Source of the DNA: Acidobacteriota bacterium
Lineage (GTDB): Bacteria; Acidobacteriota; Vicinamibacteria; Vicinamibacterales; 2-12-FULL-66-21
Assembly (NCBI GenBank): GCA_013694845.1
Contig: JACDBQ010000501.1
Location: forward strand, 1-9,107
Length of the DNA: 9,107 nucleotides
Direction of reading: 5' to 3'
The first letter of the stretch is position 1; each line of letters starts with the position of its first letter. The notes under the pieces were generated by a model that worked only from the letters and a program-made list of their open reading frames with translations, did no database searches and had not been told where the DNA came from. Shown in pieces: positions 1-5,942 of the stretch. The translations under genes and the position numbers were made by a program.

Positions 1-108
1 CTCCTGCCCCTCACCCTCCATACCGGCGTCTTCCTCATTGCCGATCGCGTCCTGTTCGTCCTCGCTCGTGTCGTCGAGATCCAGGTCGTCGTCTTGGTCG
101 TTTGCCAT
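1..108 (-). CDS. Partial gene: N-terminus of a highly acidic hypothetical protein
   Basis: An ATG at 108 on the minus strand opens a frame that stays open to the left window edge (36 codons). The peptide begins MANDQDDDLDLDDTSEDE and stays rich in Asp, Glu and Gly, with no hydrophobic stretch, so this part looks soluble and disordered. A near-perfect Shine-Dalgarno (AAGGAGG on the minus strand, plus positions 119-125) lies 10 nt before the ATG. That is the main reason to accept a gene this short in the window. The rest of the protein lies outside, so no family can be assigned. It is transcribed divergently from the permease pseudogene. An acidic tail like this occurs in many unrelated cytoplasmic proteins and says nothing specific about function. 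Confidence 0.72.
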   Translation of the reverse strand, partial: MANDQDDDLDLDDTSEDEQDAIGNEEDAGMEGEGQE

Positions 109-182
109 GATGATGCGGCCTCCTTGAGGCGGATCGACTCGCAACATGCGCGCCATCGGAACCGGCGATCCCGATCGCGCGT

Positions 183-202
183 AGTATACGAAGGCGTTCG
201 TA
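183..202. promoter_or_regulatory. Candidate divergent promoter/operator: inverted repeat overlapping a -10-like hexamer
   Basis: Positions 187-202 form an inverted repeat with 6-bp arms (TACGAA and TTCGTA) around GGCG. It overlaps TATACT on the minus strand (183-188, five of six matches to the sigma-70 -10 box), which would give the acidic gene a leader of roughly 70 nt. No good -35 box is visible. The repeat sits 15 nt before the permease start, so a regulator bound here could act on both genes. This is only a pattern match. Dyads of this size also arise by chance. Confidence 0.28.
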
Positions 203-217
203 CATCCTGAGGTCCCC

Positions 218-2659
218 ATGGTCGACAGCTGGCTCCACGACATCCGGTTCGCCCTGCGCCTGCTGCGCAAGAGCCCTCTCTTCACCGCCACCGCCGCCCT
301 GTCGCTGGCCATCGGGATCGGCGCGAATACGACGATCGTCTCGGTCGGGAGTGCGATGCTGCTGCGGCCCATGCCCGGGCTGACGCAACCGGACCACCTG
401 GCCGACATCGGCAGGTCCAGTCGCGGGGCAACCTTCGATACCGTCTCGTTTCCGAACTACGCCGACGTCCGCGACCGCGCGACTCGTTCACCGGGATTTA
501 CGCGCACGAGATCGAGCCCACTCCCATGAGCCTGGGCGGCGACGGAGGGGCCGAACGCACCTACGGCTCGGTCGTCACGGCGAACTACTTCACGGTGCTG
601 GGAACGGTGCCGCATCTCGGCCGACTGCTCCGGCCTGAGGATGACAGCGCGATCGGCGCCCATCCCGTCGCGGCGCTCAGCTTCGACCTCTGGACCCGGC
701 GTTTTGCCGCGGACCCGGCCATTGCGGGCCGGCAGGTAACGATTAACGGCGCTCCGTTCGCGGTCGTCGGTGTGGGCCGCCGGGATTCCAGGGAACCACC
801 CTCAAGGGGGATCTCTGGGTACTGGTCACGATGCTCATCGAGGCCATGCCGAGCCGGAACGCGTCCCTTTTCACGTCACGACGCTCGACCTGGCTGTTCA
901 TGGGTGGACGCCTGAAGGACGGGGTCGACATCGCGCAGGCGAACGCGGAACTGGAGGCCATCGGGGCCGCGCTCGAACGGGAGCACCCGGACATCAACGA
1001 GCAGATGCGTTTCGGGCCGCGCCCCTCGCGGTGGTTCCGGGGATGATCGGGATGGTAGCCACCTTCCTCGGGCTGCTGATGGGAATCGTCACCCTGCTGC
1101 TCCTCATCGCGCGTGTCAACCTCGCCGGGATGCTGCTGACCCGTGGGGCGGCATGGTCGCGCGAGATCGCCGTGCGGGTCGCCATCGGCGCGGAGCCCTG
1201 GCGGATCGCCCGTCAGCTGCTGACCGAGACGGCGGTGTTGTTTCTGCTGGGCGGCGTCGCCGGCCTGATCCTGTCCCGGTGGCTCACCGCGCTGTTGCTG
1301 TCGGTGCTGCCGCAGCTGCCGGTGCCGATCGCGGTGTCGATCCAGACCGATTGGCGTGTCCTCACGTTCACGGCGCTGATATCGCTGGTCGCCGCCGTCC
1401 TGTGCGGCCTGGCGCCGGCGATGCAGGCACGCCGCACGAACCTCGTGCCCTCGCTGAGAACCGATTCCTTCGACGGCGGGTCGGCGCGTCTTCGTCTGCG
1501 CAACGTCTTCGTGGTCGGCCAGGTCACGCTCTCGCTGGTGCTGGTGATCGCCGCCGGTCTCTTCATGCGCGCGCTCGATCATGCGGCCAGCGTGCCGACC
1601 GGATTGGATCACCGGAACGTGGACGTCGTGTCCCTGGATCTGTCCCTGGCACGCTACCAGCGGGACGCTGGACGGGCATTCGTGCGGGAGCTGCTCGGGC
1701 GCATCCGCCCACTGCCGGGGGTGCAGGCTGCGTCAGCATCCGCCGATCTGCCGCTCGATGGCGGCCGCATGGGGTTCGGGTCCCTGAAGATCCCGGGCGC
1801 CCCGGGGGCAAATCCCCAGGGGAAATTCGATGCTGATTGGAACATCGTCGAGCCTCGGTTGTTCAGCGCCCTGGGGCTGGCCCTCGTGCGAGGGAGGGAT
1901 TTCGATGAGCGCGACACGGCGACCTCGGCGCCGGTGGCGATCGTGAACGAGGCATTTGCGCGGGCGGCCTGCCCGAACCTGGACCCGCTCGGACGCCGGA
2001 TGGAAGCGGACGGGCCCAAGTCCGGGACGATCGCGGTCACGGTCGTCGGCGTGGCAGCCGACGCGCGGATGATGTCGATTGCGGAGCCGGCCGCACCCTA
2101 TATCTACATCCCGCTCGCCCAGCGCTCGGACGAACCTGGTCGTCAAGACGTCAGGCGCCTCCGTGATTCCGGAGGTTCGCAGCCTCATCCGGGCGATGAA
2201 TGCGAATCTGCCCGTCACCGAGGCGCTCACCCTGTCTGACGTGACGGCGCTCGGTACGATCCCCCAGCGCATCGCGGCCGCGCTCGCCGGCACACTGGGC
2301 ATCGTCGGTCTGCTTCTCGCGGCGATCGGCATCTACGGCGTGACCTCGTATGCGGTCAACCGACGCCGGCGCGAGATCGGCATCCGGATCGCGCTCGGCG
2401 CGGAACGTCGCGACGTACTCCGGCTCATCCTGAAGCAAGGCGTAATCCTGGCGGCCGTGGGCGTGGGGATCGGGTTGTGCGTGGCCGCCGCGCCGGTGCA
2501 CAGCTGATCAAGAGCCTGCTCTACGGCATCAGCGGCGTGGATCCACTGACGTTCGGCCTGACGTCGGCCCTGTTCACCAGCGTGGCGCTGCTCGCCACCT
2601 ACATCCCGGCGCGACGCGCCTTGGCGGTCGATCCGATGGCCGCTCTGCGCAACGAGTAG
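218..2659 (+). pseudogene. ADOP-type (MacB/FtsX-like) ABC transporter permease, broken by five frameshifts
   Basis: When the frames are stitched together this encodes about 814 residues, the usual length of acidobacterial duplicated orphan permeases. These are inner-membrane proteins made of two MacB_PCD plus FtsX modules. The ATG at 218 has GAGG 5 nt upstream. The opening reads DIRFALRLLRKSPLF and then a first membrane helix. The first FtsX helices lie at about 1043-1180, a helix ending in PAMQARR at 1370-1440, the second module's first helix at about 1500-1570, the second FtsX core (GIYGVTSY...RREIGIRIALGAERRDV) at 2325-2420, and the end ARRALAVDPMAALRNE at 2610-2659. Homology moves between frames near 479-481, 775-777, 1011-1022, 2125-2137 and 2485-2497. 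Four shifts fit loss of one base; the 2130 one is in the other direction. The longest unbroken piece is about 1016-2128. The stitched frame contains no in-frame stop. No ATPase gene is adjacent, as expected for an orphan permease. Indel sequencing errors are the alternative explanation. Confidence 0.88.
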
Positions 2660-2670
2660 CGTCAAGCAAT

Positions 2671-2765
2671 GCTGAGTGCAGAATTCTGAATGTTGAAGTA
2701 AGGCTCAAATTTGAACTTCCGCATGGCCGCGTTAATTCAGCACTCATCATTCAGCATTCAGAATT
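2671..2765. repeat. Convergent-gene spacer hairpin made of degenerate heptamers; possible bidirectional terminator
   Basis: The left part (2671-2698) reads as four 7-mers: GCTGAGT, GCAGAAT, TCTGAAT, GTTGAAG. The right part (2735-2762) reads as four 7-mers of the opposite orientation: ATTCAGC, ACTCATC, ATTCAGC, ATTCAGA. The best pairing is 2682-2697 with 2750-2765: 16 bp, with one position that would be a G-U pair in RNA. A 10-bp palindrome (TCAAATTTGA, 2705-2714) sits in the loop. The right arm covers the final codon and stop of the DUF1835 gene. The hairpin lies between the 3' ends of two convergent genes, so a role in ending transcription is plausible. There is no U-tract, so a standard intrinsic terminator is not shown. 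Confidence 0.6.
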
Positions 2766-3708
2766 GCGAGACTTTCCCGTCCCACCGCCACAGGCGGTGC
2801 GTCGTGAGATGCACGCCTCCCATCCAGCGATCGATCCCGTTCAGACCAACGTTGTCTGCTCGGCCGGCGAGCATTTCGTGCCCGGCAGCCGTCAACCCAA
2901 ACCGGTCGTCGGCACTCTCGAGCAATGGTGTGACACCGCTGGCCAGCGACCGCAGGATCCTGCGGAAACTCAGGTCGCCCATGAACACCCGCGCCTCCAT
3001 GCGCTGGGTCGCACGGAATATGTCGCTGAAGGTGAAGGCGCCAGCGGCTAGAGCGCGCAGGGCCTGGCGCTCGCTGCGCGAGAGTCCGTCGTCAAGACCG
3101 GGAAGTTCGTCTAGGTGTCGGGTCAGCGCCACTGGCAGAAAAGGGAGCACCGTCGGATCCTGCGCCTGGATCCACCTCTCGAGGACGGTCGGATCGTCCG
3201 CGCGAAACGCCGCCCAGGCAGTGCTGCCGGCACCCACCTGCGTTACGGTGAGAGGCTGGCGCGCCGGAAGCAGCGCCAGCATCTGCGCCGGCGACAACCG
3301 GCCGAGGCCGCTGAACTCGGGCACGTCCGGATGCTCCCCGATGCAGATGAGGGAAAACCGGCGTGCCGATGGGGCTATCCGCGAGAGCCAGTCGAGATGC
3401 CGGATCAGAATGAGCTGATCGAACAGGTCGTGCTCGAACCAGAAGACGACCTCGTCATATGTTTCCCAACGGGCGAGCGCCGCATCCCAGTCCCGCAGCG
3501 TCCGCAGCACGTCCGCTTCATGTTCGCCGACGCCATCGGCCAGGTGCCTGGCCCGCACCTGGCGGAGCTGGTCGTCGTCGAGTCCTCCGGGTACCGGGCC
3601 GTCGTGCAACGGGTCCGCCCAGATCGTGAAGTCGCCGGGGGCGCCGGAGGCCTCGAGCGGGTGCCGCGCCGCATCGCCGTTCAGCACGTGAAGGATGTTC
3701 GTCGTCAC
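2758..3708 (-). CDS. DUF1835 domain-containing protein
   Basis: This gene encodes 316 residues. The N-terminal half carries the features I associate with DUF1835: ILHVLNGD at residues 5-12, WADPLHDGPVP at 30-40 and the acidic-aromatic motif VFWFEHDLFDQ at 88-98. The C-terminal part (about 205-270: LSRSERQALRALAAG...FSDIFRATQ...RILRSL) has the rhythm of a small winged-helix domain. There is no signal peptide or membrane helix, so it should be cytoplasmic. The biochemical function of this family is not known to me, and none is assigned. The start is GTG at 3708, because the conserved LHVLNGD motif begins only a few residues later. The AAGGG just upstream is closer to the start than usual. A TATAAA hexamer (minus strand, 3714-3719) is so near that the mRNA could be nearly leaderless. 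The gene is divergent from the sulfatase-like gene and convergent with the permease pseudogene. Confidence 0.9.
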   Translation of the reverse strand: MTTNILHVLNGDAARHPLEASGAPGDFTIWADPLHDGPVPGGLDDDQLRQVRARHLADGVGEHEADVLRTLRDWDAALARWETYDEVVFWFEHDLFDQLILIRHLDWLSRIAPSARRFSLICIGEHPDVPEFSGLGRLSPAQMLALLPARQPLTVTQVGAGSTAWAAFRADDPTVLERWIQAQDPTVLPFLPVALTRHLDELPGLDDGLSRSERQALRALAAGAFTFSDIFRATQRMEARVFMGDLSFRRILRSLASGVTPLLESADDRFGLTAAGHEMLAGRADNVGLNGIDRWMGGVHLTTHRLWRWDGKVSQF

Positions 3709-3713
3709 GACCC

Positions 3714-3721
3714 TTTATACT
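3714..3721. promoter_or_regulatory. Overlapping divergent -10-like hexamers between DUF1835 and sulfatase-like genes
   Basis: On the plus strand TATACT (3716-3721) matches five of six -10 consensus bases. With usual spacing, transcription would begin at about 3728, exactly at a GTG codon of the sulfatase-like frame. On the minus strand TATAAA (3714-3719) would start transcription at about 3707, next to the GTG of the DUF1835 gene at 3708. Both would give leaderless or almost leaderless mRNAs. The -35 regions on both sides are poor, and they would lie inside the opposing gene's coding sequence. The arrangement is visible; promoter activity is inferred. Confidence 0.4.
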
Positions 3722-3727
3722 GCGGTC

Positions 3728-5563
3728 GTGCGTCGCGCCTGTATCGCCGGGGTCCTGTTCCTGGTATCGATCGCCTGCCGCGACTCACCGCCGAGCGACC
3801 CTCCGCGGGCCGCAGCCCCACCCAGCCTGCTCCTGATCACCGTCGACACCCTCCGCGCCGACCGCGTTGGAGCGTATGGCGACGTCTCGGCCCGGACCCC
3901 GGCGATCGACGCCCTGGCGGCGCGCGGCGCTCTGTTCACCAACGCATTCTCCGTCGCGCCGATCACGCTGACCTCGCACGCGAGCTTGCTGACCGGGCGC
4001 TATCCGGCCGGGCACGGCGCGCGGCACAACGGCATGCGGGTCGACCTGGCCGTCCCCACGATCGCCGGGTCGCTCTCCCGGGCAGGTCTGGTGACAGGGG
4101 CGTTCGTCGCGGCGTTCCCTCTCGACCGGCGCTTTGGCCTGATCAAGGGCTTTCAGACCTACGGTGACACCATGCCCCGGGGGCCCGACGGACGGCCGGC
4201 GAACGAGCGCGCCGGCCGGGTGGTGGTGGACGAAGCGGTCGGCTGGCTCGAGCAGCATCGCAGCGAGCGGTTCTTTCTCTGGGTCCACTTGTTCGAGCCG
4301 CATGCCCCGTATGGGGACGCGCGCGGTGGCCGGCCGGCGCAGGCACGTTACGCCGACGAGATCAGGGAAGCCGATCGCCAGGTGGCTCGATTGACCGACG
4401 CCCTCGGAGGAGCGCGCGACTCGACGATCGTGGCGTTCACCTCGGATCACGGCGAAGCTTTCGGAGAGCACGGCGAGATCGCGCACAGCGTGTTCGTGTA
4501 CGACACGACCCTGCGCGTGCCGCTGATACTTGCCGGTCCGGGCATCGCCCACCGAACGGTCGACGTCCCCGTGAGCCTCGTCGACCTCGCCCCGACCGTC
4601 ATGCGTCTGCTCGGGGCGGGAGCATTCGACGCCGACGGGGTGGATCTCGGACCTGCCCTCGCCGGTACGGCGCTGGCCGGACGCACGCTCTACGCCGAAT
4701 CCTTCGCCCCACTGCTGGACTTCGGCTGGAGCCCGCTGCGGGCAGTACGGACCGGCGGATGGAAGTACATCGCGGCGCCCAGGCCGGAGCTGTACCGAGT
4801 GGCGACCGACGCAGCCGAATCGATCAACGCCCTCGGCGGCGAGCGCCAGCGCGCCACAGCGATGCAGGCGGAAACGGATCGTTACTCGGGGACAGCGCTG
4901 CCGGCCGGCCGAACGACCGACCGCGAGACCGCGGCGCGGCTGCAGGCGCTTGGATACGTATCCGGTGGTCGATCTGGTGCGACCCGGCCGGATCCGAAGG
5001 ATCGTCGTGCCGTGGCGGCGCGGATCGCCCAGGTCACCTCCGGCGAACTGCACGGCCCCGCCCTCGAGCGGATGCTACTCCGCATTCTCGAGGACGATCC
5101 GCGCAATCCACTGGCCAATCTCCGGCTTGGCTACGTGCTGCTCGAGTCGAACCGGTGCGCGCGGGCGCTGCCACGTTTCCGCGCCGCGATCGAGGCCGGG
5201 TATCCCTCCGCGGATGCGCACCTGGGGCTGGCGGGGTGCCAGGCAGCGGGGCGCGACTTTACCGGTGCGACCGCGACGCTGCGGGCAGCCGACGCGACCG
5301 AACCCGGGAATCCCGTGGTGCTCGCGAATCTCGGCTTGATGCTCTCGGATGGCGGGACGCCGGAGGCGGCCATCAATCCGCTGCAGCGCGCCCTGACGAC
5401 GGATCCTGAATTACACCAGGCGCGCTTCGGCCTCGCGATCGCGTTCGCCCGGACAGGCCGACGGACCGAGGCCGCAAACGAAGCACGCGAGCTGCTGCGA
5501 CGCCTGCCTGCCACGTCGCCGCAGCGTGCCGAAGTAGAGCGCCTCCTGCGCGCGATTCAGTAA
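3728..5563 (+). CDS. Sulfatase-like (alkaline phosphatase superfamily) lipoprotein with C-terminal TPRs
   Basis: An envelope hydrolase or transferase of unknown substrate. The frame is also open from ATG 3695, which would add 11 residues and overlap the DUF1835 gene. GTG 3728 is preferred because it gives a compact signal VRRACIAGVLFLVSIAC followed by a Pro-rich linker, typical of a lipoprotein (the -3 Ser is not ideal). Counting from ATG 3695, the catalytic domain spans about 44-390: metal-ligand Asp51 in ITVDTLRADRVGAYG, the active-site block TLTSHASLLTGRYP at 91-104, HxPY at 203-206, and SDHGE with Asp251-His252. In formylglycine sulfatases the block is C/S-x-P-x-R. Here Thr91 is at the nucleophile position and His95 replaces Arg, so classic sulfatase chemistry is unlikely. 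A Thr nucleophile, as in phosphoesterases and LtaS-type transferases, fits better. Residues about 455-620 form several TPR-like helical pairs, probably for protein binding. No frameshift is seen. Confidence 0.92.
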   Translation: MRRACIAGVLFLVSIACRDSPPSDPPRAAAPPSLLLITVDTLRADRVGAYGDVSARTPAIDALAARGALFTNAFSVAPITLTSHASLLTGRYPAGHGARHNGMRVDLAVPTIAGSLSRAGLVTGAFVAAFPLDRRFGLIKGFQTYGDTMPRGPDGRPANERAGRVVVDEAVGWLEQHRSERFFLWVHLFEPHAPYGDARGGRPAQARYADEIREADRQVARLTDALGGARDSTIVAFTSDHGEAFGEHGEIAHSVFVYDTTLRVPLILAGPGIAHRTVDVPVSLVDLAPTVMRLLGAGAFDADGVDLGPALAGTALAGRTLYAESFAPLLDFGWSPLRAVRTGGWKYIAAPRPELYRVATDAAESINALGGERQRATAMQAETDRYSGTALPAGRTTDRETAARLQALGYVSGGRSGATRPDPKDRRAVAARIAQVTSGELHGPALERMLLRILEDDPRNPLANLRLGYVLLESNRCARALPRFRAAIEAGYPSADAHLGLAGCQAAGRDFTGATATLRAADATEPGNPVVLANLGLMLSDGGTPEAAINPLQRALTTDPELHQARFGLAIAFARTGRRTEAANEARELLRRLPATSPQRAEVERLLRAIQ

Positions 5564-5610
5564 TTCGTCACGCCATCCGTCAACCGACCAAGCCCTTGAA
5601 GTGCGGAGCC

Positions 5611-5691
5611 ATGCAGCCTAACGCCTTCGCGGGAGACTTCCGGCAGCCGGAGCAGCGCGCGGGTCAGGTCGGCTTCCGTTTCAGCTTCTGA
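5611..5691 (+). pseudogene. Remnant: 3' end of a second Oar-like TonB-dependent receptor gene
   Basis: Reading 5611-5691 in frame gives MQPNAFA then GDFRQPEQRAGQVGFRFSF and a stop. The complete receptor in this window ends GDFQNPEQRVGQIGFRFTF and a stop. By hand alignment, 46 of 60 bases match between 5632-5691 and 8829-8888. The ending has the last beta-strand with terminal Phe needed for outer-membrane barrel insertion, so it is the true 3' end of a paralogue. Upstream of about 5611 no homology is visible, and the sulfatase-like gene stops at 5563, so nearly all of the gene is missing. An intrinsic terminator follows 21 bases after the stop. It is not an expressed small protein: no Shine-Dalgarno precedes the ATG. 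Confidence 0.82.
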
Positions 5692-5712
5692 TTACCCAGC
5701 ACCGCGCTGGTG

Positions 5713-5748
5713 AAAAGGCCGTGGGCGTCGAGGCTCACGGCCTTTTTT
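5713..5748 (+). terminator. Intrinsic terminator after the receptor remnant
   Basis: A perfect stem pairs GGCCGTG (5717-5723) with CACGGCC (5736-5742), extended by AAAA/TTTT outside it. The loop is 12 nt, and six T (5743-5748) follow. It probably ended transcription of the lost receptor gene and may now serve the sulfatase-like gene, whose stop lies about 150 bp upstream. Confidence 0.9.
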
Positions 5749-5942
5749 GTTCAATATGGTGTATCGCGGCTCGTCTTAAATCCATTTGTTTGGATTCGCG
5801 GTCATTCATCCCACCACCAACACCGCGTTAACTTACACGGTAACAAGCACTTACAACTTGCCCACCACCCGCTCAGTCACGGCTTTAAGTTTGCTCGTCA
5901 AGGAAGTGCGTTAATTCAACCCAGTTCGGGAGGTCAGACAGA
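5749..5942 (+). other. Leader/promoter region of the TonB-dependent receptor gene
   Basis: This stretch is visibly richer in A and T than the genes around it and has no supported reading frame. It contains a 6-bp-arm inverted repeat (AATCCA 5779-5784, TGGATT 5791-5796), two copies of CCCACCACC (5810-5818 and 5861-5869) and two of ACTTACA (5831-5837 and 5849-5855). It ends with the receptor's Shine-Dalgarno GGAGGT at 5929-5934. No convincing -35/-10 pair, sigma-54 site or known riboswitch was recognised. A promoter must lie here if the upstream terminator works. Confidence 0.5.

Noticed and set aside
218..2659. Programmed ribosomal frameshifting in the permease
   Set aside because: There are five shifts in differing directions, and I saw no slippery heptamer at the junctions. 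Decay or sequencing error is simpler.
2671..2765. Standard intrinsic terminator at the convergent spacer
   Set aside because: The stem is AT-rich with a loop of about 52 nt, and no T-run follows on either strand. It is reported as a repeat hairpin with only a possible terminator role.
3115..4167. Long plus-strand open frame (350 codons) opposite the DUF1835 gene
   Set aside because: It is antisense to a gene with recognisable domain motifs and runs into the sulfatase-like gene in another frame. Its product is Arg/Pro-rich with no recognisable motif, typical of a shadow frame in GC-rich DNA.
3785..5053. Minus-strand 422-codon open frame inside the sulfatase-like gene
   Set aside because: It is fully antisense to a gene with clear catalytic motifs. 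It has no ribosome site or recognisable protein features.
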